A stretch of 64,000 bases of DNA, from the NCBI GenBank assembly GCA_017615545.1, contig JAFZZY010000008.1, forward strand, positions 39,816 to 103,815. Direction: 5' to 3'. Shown piece by piece: positions 1 to 7,822 of the stretch. Position 1 is the first letter of the stretch. Every line of letters starts with the position of its first letter. The position numbers and the translations under genes are program-made. This DNA comes from Lachnospiraceae bacterium. Lineage in GTDB: Bacteria; Bacillota; Clostridia; Lachnospirales; Lachnospiraceae. Under the pieces are notes generated by a model. The model saw nothing but the letters and a program-made list of their open reading frames with translations, did no database searches and had not been told where the DNA came from.

Positions 1-1096
1 GCAACTGATCGCCGGCCACGTGGCCTTCCTCATCGTTGACGTTCTTCAGGCCGTTCAGATCGGCAAATACAACGCCGTAGTTGCCGGTCAGGGGCGACGC
101 TCCCGATACGATATCCGACACGCGGTTATTCATGGCATTACGATTATAGAGACCGGTCAAAAGGTCGGTATCGCTCAATATCTTCAGGCGGGTGAACAAC
201 TGACGGTTGGCGATCTCTGCTGCCAGAAGGAAGGTAGCTACTTCCAGGTTCGCCTTGATCGCAAGCGTGCGTTCACTGTTGAAATTCGTCGCCATGATAA
301 AGCCGATCGTTTCTCCGCCCGACTTCAGCGGGTAAAGCACCAGACTGTACACTCCGGAAGCTATCAGGGACTGATACCAAAGGTAATCTTTATCTTTGAT
401 CTCTTCCAGTTCCTTTTCATTTTGGATGATGTAGCAGTTGCTTTCCGAAGTCATGCGATCCCAGATCTCGATGATCGGGAAGAAGAAGTCTGCCTGGAGC
501 ATCTCCCTGTCCATGACCACCTCGGTTTCCGCGACGCTCTCACAGAGCATAGTACTCGTACGTTTCTTAAAGTCCGTCAGGATGATACAGCAACGGTTTG
601 CTTCGCAGTCTAAGCGGATATCCCGGATGATCTCATCCATGGCCTGCTGGAAGTTCGTAGTATCCCGCAGACGAACACTGATAGAAAGCATCTGCATGGC
701 CGTCTCCGGCGGAACATCTGCTAACCGCTCCGCGTCCAACTTCTCGGACATGTCATAAGAGAACAAATAGTAGCCCTTATTCGGTTCGTCCGAGATCAAC
801 GGAAGCATATAGATCTCCATCCACGCATGGTACTGGCCTGCATCCACATATGCATGGATCATCCGGTTTTCCGTTATACAGCGATAACTCATCGCTTCAT
901 AATTCCGGTCAGCCGGGACATAGTTATAGTAAGGCCGTCCGGGCACAAAATCTTCACGGCGCGTATTAATGGTCGCCAAATACGCATCATTGGCCGCCTC
1001 AAGAAGGATCTCTCCGCAAGATCCGTCCGGGTTTATGCCAACCGAAAGCACACTGGCCACATTTTTCAGATGCGATATGAATATGTCATAATTCAT
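1..1096 (-). CDS. GGDEF-domain signalling protein (putative diguanylate cyclase), 3' end beyond window
   Basis: About 365 residues are visible before the gene leaves the window at base 1. The start is the ATG at 1096-1094, behind a GGAGAC-type ribosome site. The N-terminal half looks like a PAS- or GAF-type sensory region, including a stretch reading TEVVMDREMLQADFFFPI. The last visible part begins a GGDEF domain: SDTDLLTGLYNRNAMNNRV, then VVFADLNGLKNVNDEEGH. These are the usual opening strands of diguanylate cyclases that make c-di-GMP. The catalytic GGDEF/GGEEF loop lies outside the window, so activity cannot be judged. No signal peptide or membrane segment is visible, so it is probably cytosolic. 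An array of palindromic elements lies upstream. Confidence 0.85.
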   Translation of the reverse strand, partial: MNYDIFISHLKNVASVLSVGINPDGSCGEILLEAANDAYLATINTRREDFVPGRPYYNYVPADRNYEAMSYRCITENRMIHAYVDAGQYHAWMEIYMLPLISDEPNKGYYLFSYDMSEKLDAERLADVPPETAMQMLSISVRLRDTTNFQQAMDEIIRDIRLDCEANRCCIILTDFKKRTSTMLCESVAETEVVMDREMLQADFFFPIIEIWDRMTSESNCYIIQNEKELEEIKDKDYLWYQSLIASGVYSLVLYPLKSGGETIGFIMATNFNSERTLAIKANLEVATFLLAAEIANRQLFTRLKILSDTDLLTGLYNRNAMNNRVSDIVSGASPLTGNYGVVFADLNGLKNVNDEEGHVAGDQL

Positions 1097-1242
1097 TCGG
1101 AAAGTCTCCTTTCTCACTCCATATCAAACATATCTCAATTCCACGAACACTAACTAAACTACTCACTCAATGTCTTTCTACCATTATACCAATTTCCAAA
1201 GCATCTTTCCACCTTTTTCTGAAGATTTTCACCATGTTTTTC

Positions 1243-1274
1243 AAAAAAGAGCGCGACCTGTCCGGTTGCGCTCT
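1243..1274 (-). terminator. Intrinsic terminator of the minus-strand operon
   Basis: Read on the minus strand, an 11-bp stem (AGAGCGCAACC with GGTCGCGCTCT, one mismatch) is followed directly by TTTTTT. It lies downstream of the PAS gene and of the palindromic array, so the array at 1301-1634 is probably transcribed as the operon's 3' untranslated region. Confidence 0.75.
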
Positions 1275-1300
1275 GTACCTTATGTTTTTTGCCGTGTTTT

Positions 1301-1634
1301 ATGCCTAAATAGGGGCTATGGGTCCACCTTAGTCATTCCTTATCTTCTTCAGAGAAAGGCCACAACTCGCTTTTATGCCTAAAGCCTCAAATGAAGCAAG
1401 TTTTAGTCACTCAACTTCCGGTTTGATAGATTGTCCCGACTCACCATTTATGCCTAACCCCTCGAATACTCCAGCGGTTAGTCAATTATTCTTGATTTGG
1501 TCAAATGAGTCCCTTCTTGAATTATACCTAAAGCGATGTCGTCAGGTCGATTTAGGCATAACTCCTCTCCTGCTTAAGATCATGCTCGTCTCTTTTGTAT
1601 GACTAAGATGTGAGGGCAAGCGTGATTTAGTCAT
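1301..1634. repeat. Palindromic element array 1 (five 36-nt elements, period 74-75)
   Basis: Five elements, each exactly 36 nt, lie at 1301-1336, 1375-1410, 1450-1485, 1524-1559 and 1599-1634. Each begins with ATGCCTAA (variants ATACCTAA, ATGACTAA) and ends with TTAGTCAT or a one-base variant (TTAGGCAT in the fourth). These ends are inverted complements or nearly so. The 20-nt centres and the 38-39 nt spacers differ between copies, so only ends and lengths are conserved. With the terminator at 1243-1274 this accounts for most of the 585-bp gap between the GGDEF and PAS genes. I see no coding sequence in it. Confidence 0.8.
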
Positions 1635-1681
1635 TTTTCTTGCTTCGGATCCGTTTTACTACATTCATCGGAAGTATCAAT

Positions 1682-2071
1682 TCATTGTTTACTACTCAAC
1701 AAATCGTACATTTTCATGGTCTCTCTGTTTCGATACTCATGCTTTTCATAATACGCGATCAGTTCGCCGGCGTCGTCACGCAGAGCGACCATGTATACAT
1801 CTTTGTTTTCTTTCTCGTTGTAGAACGTGTAGACCAGATTGTTTTCTTTTGAAGCCCGAAACCAGTCCACAACTTTGCAGATCGTTTCTCTCGACTTCTC
1901 GTTATGGCAAGTGAGCAGGCTCTTCCCGAGCAGATCCTTGCCGCCCCACTTTGCATATCTGCCGACCGCTGCCGGGTTCATATAGATGATCGTATGATCC
2001 AGGTCACAAATGACCACCGCTGCACGATCCGCCTCCAAAACACTTTTAAAGATCTTCTGTATATTCTCCAT
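1682..2071 (-). CDS. Single PAS-domain protein
   Basis: 129 residues, almost entirely one PAS fold. The pattern VVICDLDHTIIYMNPAAV followed by GKSLLTC and VYMVALRDDAGELIAYYE is typical of PAS sensor modules that bind a small ligand or mediate dimerisation. There is no attached kinase, HTH or cyclase domain and no membrane segment, so any output must come through a partner. It is the last gene of the operon, three bases after the cupin stop, so the two are almost certainly co-transcribed. The diguanylate cyclase-like gene follows 585 bp downstream. The ligand is unknown. Confidence 0.75.
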   Translation of the reverse strand: MENIQKIFKSVLEADRAAVVICDLDHTIIYMNPAAVGRYAKWGGKDLLGKSLLTCHNEKSRETICKVVDWFRASKENNLVYTFYNEKENKDVYMVALRDDAGELIAYYEKHEYRNRETMKMYDLLSSKQ

Positions 2072-2074
2072 GTT

Positions 2075-2575
2075 TTATTCTCCGTCCAAATAGTTTACTT
2101 CCGAGTCGAGTTTGAAGGACTTCTGCATGCACTCCGCCAGGACGCGTACATTGCCCGAATCCGGATACAGGACAATGTCCGAGGGCGTGTAGGTGTCAAT
2201 ATCCAGATACGTCACCGGTTCGTCCGAAGTGTTCGTCAGCATGTGCGCGCCGTATTCGTTCGGCGGGAAGAAGGCCACATCGCCCGCGGTCACGACCCGG
2301 TCGCCGTCCGGCGTCCTAAGCGTCGCCGTGCCGGAAATGATGTAAAACATTTCTTCTCTCCCGAGATGCTGGTGGTACGGGTAGTTGCTCTGGCCCGGCA
2401 TCAGCGTGTAGAACGCGACTGAAAGTTTCCCTTCGCCCGCTTTATACGGCGAGATCACCGTGCTCTTCAAAAAGCCGAACGAATGGCGGTGCTCCCCTTC
2501 CGGGTCGTACACCTGGTTCAGGTCGACCTCCTTATACTCGGCAGTCTTAAAGTTTTTGATCACGAAATCCTGCAT
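2075..2575 (-). CDS. Cupin-domain protein
   Basis: 166 residues from the ATG at 2575, which has a near-perfect AGGAGGAAAT ribosome site; longer upstream readings lack one. Cupin motif 1 is present as HQH-LGRE-E followed by FYIISG, and motif 2 as GDVAFFPPNEYGAHMLTN, giving the usual His/His/Glu/His metal site. Single-domain cupins of this size include sugar or amino-acid isomerases, small dioxygenases and ligand-binding proteins, so the reaction cannot be named. It lies between a GNAT gene (23-bp gap) and the PAS gene (3-bp gap) in the eight-gene operon. Confidence 0.8.
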   Translation of the reverse strand: MQDFVIKNFKTAEYKEVDLNQVYDPEGEHRHSFGFLKSTVISPYKAGEGKLSVAFYTLMPGQSNYPYHQHLGREEMFYIISGTATLRTPDGDRVVTAGDVAFFPPNEYGAHMLTNTSDEPVTYLDIDTYTPSDIVLYPDSGNVRVLAECMQKSFKLDSEVNYLDGE

Positions 2576-2598
2576 ATTTCCTCCTAAACATCTGCGAA

Positions 2599-3060
2599 CT
2601 ATCGCAGTGACATAACATAGATCTGGCACGGGTTCAGCTCGTCCCAATATGCCGGAAACACCTCGAACTCCTTAAAACCCAGCGCCCTGTAAAACAGGTT
2701 CGTCCTGTCATAATCCTCATAATGTCCCATCTGAACGGTCTTCACCTGCATGAAGGAATAGCCGCCGTCTACAGCCACTTTCTTCGCCTCGTCGAACATA
2801 GCCTTCCCGACGCCCGTCCTGTGATGATCCATAAGCACACCCATCACATGGATCTCCATGGTGTCTTTTCCTGTTTCTTTCAGGCATAAAAAGCCCACCG
2901 GTTTCTCGCCGTCGAAAGCGGCGATCAAAGGAAGGTCTGCACTCTCTTTGATGTAGGCTTCACGCGTCTCGGGGACCCCAAACCAATCGGGCAATGCTTC
3001 CAAGACCAGCCGCGTGATCTGCTGTTTTTCATTATCCTCGTTTATTACTCTGATATCCAT
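2599..3060 (-). CDS. GNAT-family N-acetyltransferase
   Basis: 153 residues from the ATG at 3060, which overlaps the end of the upstream kinase gene by 16 bp, suggesting translational coupling. The GNAT fold is recognisable: an acidic substrate strand (MEIHVMGVLMDHHRTGVGK) with the acetyl-CoA-binding RTGVGK loop, then the helix with MFDEAKKVA, and the C-terminal LFYRALGFKEFEVFPAYWDE. GNATs move acetyl from acetyl-CoA to an amine of a small molecule or protein. The substrate is unknown; the neighbouring APH-like and ANT-like genes make an amine-bearing small molecule plausible, but that is inference. Confidence 0.85.
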   Translation of the reverse strand: MDIRVINEDNEKQQITRLVLEALPDWFGVPETREAYIKESADLPLIAAFDGEKPVGFLCLKETGKDTMEIHVMGVLMDHHRTGVGKAMFDEAKKVAVDGGYSFMQVKTVQMGHYEDYDRTNLFYRALGFKEFEVFPAYWDELNPCQIYVMSLR

Positions 3061-3974
3061 ATTTTCCTTTCTGACATCAACGATCCGTTGTGTTTGATCC
3101 TGTTCCACAGGATCTCTTTTTGCTCCATTCCGAAATTGAGGATCTTCCACAGGGAGTCGACCGCATAGGGCCCGTAGGTCTGCATGTACGATATGTGCAT
3201 CTGTTCTGCGCCGTAAAAGATCAAGTCAAACTCTTCCCTCGAAACTCCCGCCTCGCCATAGTAACCCATCAAAAAACTCTCGGCCAGATCAAAGCGGTAA
3301 TTCATCTCCTCGGTGTCATGGTTAAAGTCCACGTACTGCATGATGAACGGCCAACCGAGGTCCAGATACCGGCTGCCGATGCCGGAGTCATCCAGGTCGA
3401 CAAATACCACCCTGCCGTCCTTATCGAGCATGGATTTATGCGGCCCCATGTCCGTGTGGACGAAGCATTGATCCAGCTTCTCAAAATCAGGGATCGCGTC
3501 CAGGATCGCATCGAATTCCTTGACAAAGTCGCGGTCCCTGAACCACTCGTAGTAACCCTGTTTACTCTGGGTAAATGGCGACTTTTCCTGATATTCTTGT
3601 AACGCATGTAGCTTTCTGGCTGCCTGTCCTAATCTAAATTCATCCTCCGGAGTTTCTTCGAGTTGTCTTCCCTCGATAAACTCCATAAGATAAAACCAAT
3701 ATCCGTGTTCGCAGATATAATACACTCCCGTCTTTGCGGGAAATACACGCGGCGCGAGGGCCTTTTCATTACCCAAAAACAGGTGCGCATGGACATTGCT
3801 TGAAATCGTAGTTTCCCGTGTTTCACACGAATAGCCTTTCAAAACAAAGCATTCGGAAGCGGTTATGATCTTGTATACCGGTCGGGCCGGGTCGTCCTTC
3901 AGCAGTTCTGCTGCGGAGCCCTCCAGTCCCCAACTCCGTAAGACGTTTTGTATCTGTTCTCCTATATTTTCCAT
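3045..3974 (-). CDS. APH-fold phosphotransferase with altered Brenner motif
   Basis: 309 residues with the aminoglycoside phosphotransferase / choline-kinase fold. The catalytic loop is FVHTDMGPHKSML (H173, D175) and the metal-binding Asp follows in VFVDLDD (D193). In the family pattern HxDxxxxN the last position is normally Asn and binds magnesium; here position 180 is Lys. The N-lobe has VYKIITASECFVLKGY, matching the Lys-bearing ATP-binding strand. Such proteins phosphorylate aminoglycosides, choline, homoserine or unknown metabolites. The Lys could weaken catalysis or mark a divergent subfamily. It sits 25 bp after the ANT-like gene and overlaps the GNAT gene. Confidence 0.8.
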   Translation of the reverse strand: MENIGEQIQNVLRSWGLEGSAAELLKDDPARPVYKIITASECFVLKGYSCETRETTISSNVHAHLFLGNEKALAPRVFPAKTGVYYICEHGYWFYLMEFIEGRQLEETPEDEFRLGQAARKLHALQEYQEKSPFTQSKQGYYEWFRDRDFVKEFDAILDAIPDFEKLDQCFVHTDMGPHKSMLDKDGRVVFVDLDDSGIGSRYLDLGWPFIMQYVDFNHDTEEMNYRFDLAESFLMGYYGEAGVSREEFDLIFYGAEQMHISYMQTYGPYAVDSLWKILNFGMEQKEILWNRIKHNGSLMSERKIWISE

Positions 3975-3999
3975 TGATATTCCCCCTAATTCAATTACA

Positions 4000-4881
4000 C
4001 TATTTCATGCTTTGTATCAACCTTAGCATGTTGATTTCCGTATCTTTCGGGTACGTGTAACCACAGTTTGCGGCGACTTCATTGCCGAGGAGGTTCCATA
4101 ACTCAGCAACTGCATCAAACGCCGTCCAAATGCTCGCATAGTCTGCTGTCGGGTACGTCCGTTTATAAAGCGAAAAGCGTTCCTCTCCGAGCAGTTTTTC
4201 CATGTTGCTGTCCAGGATGCCCATGTCGACCGGCTGCCCCGCGCGCAGGAACAGGTCCCAGCGGATCATCCGGTTCAGGAGATCCCGCACTGCCACATTC
4301 AGGTAGAACATGGCGGAAGGCAGTTCTTTCCTCAAAGTATATTCGGCCAATGTCTTCATCACCCACCAGAACTCGTTGCACGCCGAAATAAAACCTTCCT
4401 CGGAAGGTTTTTCCGCAAACCATGTCTGTTTTTCGTCCAACCGTTCGATCACGGGCAATGCTCCATCCTTATCCAAAAGTTTCAGATAGGTATCCCCGAT
4501 CCAAACGTTTTCATGATCCGGTTCGCCATTGTATCTGGCCAGAAATGTGTCCCGGTCCACGACGTTGATCGCGATCGTAACGCCGTCGCTAAACACCATC
4601 AAATGCGCTTTCGTATCGTTCGGGAACATCTCCGGATAGTTCTTATCTCCCCGATAGAGCAGGATCCGCTCGCCGAAACAGCGCGCAAAGACATCACCTT
4701 CAAACTTCTGCGTATCTTTCACCACAAAGTAAAAGTTGTAGTAATCATACTCCCTCTTAGGCAGCAGATTCGTCCGAATGACTGCCCTTACAGCCTCGTC
4801 TTCGCCGGCAACCGCCAGCACGTTTTCGATAATTTCCTTCTCCGTTCTCATCCGCTCTTTCGGTATCTGCATGAATTTCAT
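4000..4881 (-). CDS. Aminoglycoside 6-adenylyltransferase-like protein, active site degenerate
   Basis: 293 residues, the usual length of ANT(6)/AadK streptomycin adenylyltransferases, with the family opening MRTEKEIIENVLAVAGEDE. True members continue with a GSR-type nucleotide loop and a DYD-type aspartate pair. Here the matching region (residues about 36-53) reads TNLLPKREYDYYNFYFVV, so the GSR loop is missing and the DYD position appears as YYN. The rest (DRDTFLARYNGEP, WWVMKTLAEYTLRKELP, DLLNRMIRWDLFL) keeps the C-terminal helical pattern. It is probably not a working adenylyltransferase, or uses other residues; it may bind a related ligand. Start at 4881 is supported by a GGGACGG site. 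Confidence 0.75.
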   Translation of the reverse strand: MKFMQIPKERMRTEKEIIENVLAVAGEDEAVRAVIRTNLLPKREYDYYNFYFVVKDTQKFEGDVFARCFGERILLYRGDKNYPEMFPNDTKAHLMVFSDGVTIAINVVDRDTFLARYNGEPDHENVWIGDTYLKLLDKDGALPVIERLDEKQTWFAEKPSEEGFISACNEFWWVMKTLAEYTLRKELPSAMFYLNVAVRDLLNRMIRWDLFLRAGQPVDMGILDSNMEKLLGEERFSLYKRTYPTADYASIWTAFDAVAELWNLLGNEVAANCGYTYPKDTEINMLRLIQSMK

Positions 4882-4899
4882 TTCCGTCCCTCAGTTCGG

Positions 4900-6108
4900 T
4901 CAATGCTTATCGTTCAAAAATCTCTCGGCTGCCGCCAGCTCTCTTTTGGATTCTTCCGACGTCAGGCTTTGCATCGCGTCTTCGTAGTTCATGAGAACGA
5001 GCTCCGAAATCTCCGATGCCTGCGCCTTCAGTTCCTGATCGTGGTATTCCGCCAAAAAGTGAACGTTCGTCTTCTTATCGTTCGGACGGCCTTCGCGCGC
5101 CAGGAAGTGCTCATCCACTACCCGGAAACCATCGATCAGCACGACGTCCAGACCGGTTTCCTCTTTTACTTCCCGCAGTGCAGTCTCCTGCTCCGTCTCT
5201 CCGGCCTCCATGTGTCCCTTTGGGAAACCGCAAAAGGCCTGATAGATCCCGGTTCCGCGGGTCATCACGTATTTTCTGACGCCATTTTCATATGTGAACA
5301 CGATAGCCCCGCAGGATTTCTCATCTCTGCCGACAGGCCTGGCTACAAACATTCCATATTCCTTCGGAACGCTTAACACGCCATCCTTCATGTTCCGGAG
5401 GAATACCTCTCTCAGTGTCTCACGGGGGATCTGCGTCAGCGAAGTCATCCCGCCCAGGGAATAGGCATAGTCCACCAAATCGTCGACATCGGTCACGGCC
5501 AGGCCGTCCTCATAGCGAAGCATTTCCACCTTAGAAAAGTACTTTCCGAGGATCTCGCTGCCATTTTGCAGGGTAAATGCCTTACTTGCCGTATCCTTTA
5601 CTCCATATTCGCCGAGAAGGGATGCCAGATACTCCACGATGCCGTGTTCGCCATAGGTCGCCGTATAGAATACACCTGTCTTTTTCAGGACTCTTCTGAC
5701 TTCACGAAGTCCCTGATCCAGGTCCGGCACATGATAAAGCATCATATTTGCGATCACAACATCAAAGGTTTCATCTTCGTACGGAATGTCCTGGATGTCG
5801 ATCACGCGGTACTGTGTGTTCGGCCGGGATCCGAGGTTCGTCCGGATCGTCTCCACCATACCCTCGGAAAAATCCGACAGGATGATCTCGCCGCACGCAT
5901 CCAGTAGAGCCTCATGGCCCTTCCACATGGATCCGGTGCCGCAGCCGAGTTCCAGGACCTTCATGCCCTCTAAGATCCGGTAGTTGGAGTAGATCCAATT
6001 GGCAAATCCCATCTTGTTGGTCGAATATTTGTCATGAATAGAGATCCTGGTATTTAACCGGTCTGCTTTCGCATACTGGTCTTTTACATCTTTTTCGTTA
6101 TTGATCAT
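4900..6108 (-). CDS. SAM-dependent methyltransferase fused to a Nudix hydrolase
   Basis: 402 residues in two clear domains. Residues 45-200 form a class I methyltransferase with motif I VLELGCGTGS (51-60), an acidic strand end IILSDFSEGM, and ANMMLYHVPD after motif II. Residues 258-400 form a Nudix domain with a complete Nudix box: G298, E304, then REVKEETGL (312-320). The C-terminal part resembles diadenosine tetraphosphate hydrolases more than MutT. Methyltransferase plus Nudix in one chain is uncommon. The methyl acceptor and the nucleotide substrate are unknown. It is the third gene of the operon, 17 bp after the GNAT and 18 bp before the ANT-like gene. Confidence 0.88.
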   Translation of the reverse strand: MINNEKDVKDQYAKADRLNTRISIHDKYSTNKMGFANWIYSNYRILEGMKVLELGCGTGSMWKGHEALLDACGEIILSDFSEGMVETIRTNLGSRPNTQYRVIDIQDIPYEDETFDVVIANMMLYHVPDLDQGLREVRRVLKKTGVFYTATYGEHGIVEYLASLLGEYGVKDTASKAFTLQNGSEILGKYFSKVEMLRYEDGLAVTDVDDLVDYAYSLGGMTSLTQIPRETLREVFLRNMKDGVLSVPKEYGMFVARPVGRDEKSCGAIVFTYENGVRKYVMTRGTGIYQAFCGFPKGHMEAGETEQETALREVKEETGLDVVLIDGFRVVDEHFLAREGRPNDKKTNVHFLAEYHDQELKAQASEISELVLMNYEDAMQSLTSEESKRELAAAERFLNDKH

Positions 6109-6125
6109 TTCGTTGGTTCCTTTTC

Positions 6126-6578
6126 TTATTCGCCTGTCGGTATATTCGAATTCAGGCTCTTATTCCGATAATTGAGGTTCGTTCTCAGCGAGTACCCCTG
6201 CGCCTCCCAGAATGAATTGGCCGTATCGTTGTCTTTGAAAACGAGGCCGAAGACTTTCTGGATGCCTTCCTTCTGCAGCGCTTCCTCTGCCAGGGCGACC
6301 AGCCGCGCAGCGATGCCCAACCGACGATAGTCCGGATGAACGCACATATGGTGAATGAGCGCCCGCCGTCCGTCGTGACCGGTCAGGATCACGCCGATGA
6401 TCTTTCCGTCGGCTACCGCAACAAAGCATGTGGTGGGGTTCCGCTTCAGATAACGGTCAATGCCCTCCCGTGTATCATCCACGGGGTTCAGCGCTCTCCG
6501 GCTCTGCTCGGTCGAATTCCACAGTTCAAAAATCGAATCATAATCTTCTATTGTTACAAGTCTTGTTGTATATTCCAT
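6126..6578 (-). CDS. GNAT-family N-acetyltransferase
   Basis: 150 residues with a full GNAT core: a central strand FVAVADGKIIGVILTGHDG, then IHHMCVHPDYRRLGIAARLV carrying the RxxGI acetyl-CoA pyrophosphate loop, the helix ALAEEALQKEGI, and the C-terminal NSFWEAQGYSLR. This matches ribosomal-protein- or amine-acetylating GNATs of the RimI type in layout, without fixing the substrate. It is the second gene of the eight-gene operon, 39 bp after the first kinase and 17 bp before the methyltransferase-Nudix gene. Confidence 0.88.
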   Translation of the reverse strand: MEYTTRLVTIEDYDSIFELWNSTEQSRRALNPVDDTREGIDRYLKRNPTTCFVAVADGKIIGVILTGHDGRRALIHHMCVHPDYRRLGIAARLVALAEEALQKEGIQKVFGLVFKDNDTANSFWEAQGYSLRTNLNYRNKSLNSNIPTGE

Positions 6579-6617
6579 GTTGTTTATCTCCTTTGATTTC
6601 CGGTAGTTTTATGCGTT

Positions 6618-7652
6618 TTATCGGTCGATCAACGCCGACAACGCGTCTGAGATCTCGTTTGCCTTTCCATGGATCTCGCGGCAGATCCCGGTTCGCCAAA
6701 ATGCGAAATCCAGCAATGCCTCGCGGTTCTCCGTTTTAGCGACCAGGTACTCTTTGTATCCGTAGCTGCTCTGGGTCAGCTGGAACAGGTAGAGGTACGG
6801 CATCGCCTCCAGATCCCTTCGAGTAAGGGGCGCGTACTTCATGTATTCGGCAACGTAGGCAACCAAATCCTCGACATCGAGCGTAGTCTCGTTGCGCCCG
6901 ACGCCGCCCGACTGGATGTAGGATCTCATGATCTCCCAGACCACGGGCAATGTACCCGCGGACGAAAAATCGATGATCGCCCGAATATCGTCTTCCCCGC
7001 AGATCAACTGGCAGGCAGTGTAGTCACCGTGGGTCGCGGAAAACGTGATCCCGCGGAAGTACTGCTTCCAGTCGTCGATGCAGGTCATTAAGTTCTTTTT
7101 GAAGATCAGGTCTTCGCGGATCTTCGCATAGTTCGGGTCCGACCGCTCTGCTTCGAGAGCCGCCAGTAATGCATCAAACTTGCGCGCAACTGCCTCGGCG
7201 GAAATGCTTTCGGCCCAGCGGTAGTCCATTTCGGTCTCGAGCGGGTAGTCTTTCAGCAGGGAATGCATGCGCCCCAGATATCCGGCGCTCTTCATCAGTA
7301 GCACGTGCGGAAGGTCGTTCAGATAGGACTTGCCTTCCACGTAATCCTGCACGCTGATCACATGTCCCTCGTAAAGAACAGCATTGCCCCCGTTCAAAGT
7401 CTTCACGAAACCGGCGACGGGAAATCGTCGGACTCGCAGATACGAGACGATTTCCGCCTCGCGGTCGACCCTGTCCATAGTGAAGTCGCTCTGATACTCC
7501 TTGAGGAAAAAATCACCCTCTTCACATCGGACTTTGAAGCAATTCGCAGAGCCTAAGGCGAGCTTTTTTCGGTCAATGAAGTGCAGGCCGTATTCGGTCT
7601 GCAAAAGCGCCATCATCTCGTCTGTATTCAACACACTTTTTTCAAGCGCCAT
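6618..7652 (-). CDS. APH-fold phosphotransferase, first gene of the operon
   Basis: 344 residues from the ATG at 7652; a longer reading to 7787 crosses the promoter and a terminator, so it is rejected. The kinase N-lobe shows KVRCEEGDFFLKEY with the ATP-binding Lys. The catalytic loop is SATHGDYTACQLI (H208, D210) and the DFG-like segment is AIIDFSS (D228). The Brenner position usually Asn is Gln (215). The following WEIMRSYIQSG helix is typical of APH/HSK2-like kinases. A promoter at 7696-7724 reads straight into it. The substrate is not identifiable; homoserine-, choline- and sugar-kinase-like roles are all open. Confidence 0.85.
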   Translation of the reverse strand: MALEKSVLNTDEMMALLQTEYGLHFIDRKKLALGSANCFKVRCEEGDFFLKEYQSDFTMDRVDREAEIVSYLRVRRFPVAGFVKTLNGGNAVLYEGHVISVQDYVEGKSYLNDLPHVLLMKSAGYLGRMHSLLKDYPLETEMDYRWAESISAEAVARKFDALLAALEAERSDPNYAKIREDLIFKKNLMTCIDDWKQYFRGITFSATHGDYTACQLICGEDDIRAIIDFSSAGTLPVVWEIMRSYIQSGGVGRNETTLDVEDLVAYVAEYMKYAPLTRRDLEAMPYLYLFQLTQSSYGYKEYLVAKTENREALLDFAFWRTGICREIHGKANEISDALSALIDR

Positions 7653-7695
7653 ACCATTCCCGCCTTTCTGAAAAATCCTAATGAAACATATTAAA

Positions 7696-7724
7696 AATGT
7701 ATCATTTTCAGTACTATATGTCAA
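7696..7724 (-). promoter_or_regulatory. SigA-type promoter of the small-molecule-modifying operon
   Basis: Minus strand: TTGACA at 7724-7719, a 17-bp spacer, then TACATT at 7701-7696, about 40 bp before the kinase start. No other strong promoter was found down to 2071, which supports one eight-gene transcript. Confidence 0.6.
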
Positions 7725-7767
7725 CCTGATTATCAATCTCGCGAGGCAGTGAAAGGCCCTGAAAACA

Positions 7768-7800
7768 ACGAGAGGCTGCCGGGTCATGGCAGCCTCTCGT
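7768..7800 (-). terminator. Terminator after the MarR gene
   Basis: A 13-bp perfect stem (ACGAGAGGCTGCC with GGCAGCCTCTCGT) and a 7-nt loop, followed on the minus strand by TGTTTTC. It separates the MarR gene from the downstream kinase operon. Confidence 0.75.
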
Positions 7801-7822
7801 TCATCGCTGGACGAGCGATATA

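Noticed and set aside
1301..1634. Array 1 (and arrays 2 and 4) as CRISPR arrays, because 36-nt units with 34-39 nt spacers look similar in size
   Set aside because: The 36-nt unit itself is not conserved inside array 1, while spacers are conserved in arrays 2 and 4. No cas genes are present. Copy numbers are three to six.
4000..4881. Calling this gene an aminoglycoside resistance determinant
   Set aside because: Key nucleotidyltransferase residues are absent, so resistance is not supported by sequence.
7653..7787. N-terminal extension of the first kinase gene
   Set aside because: It crosses the promoter and a terminator stem and has no ribosome site; the start at 7652 gives the normal family length.
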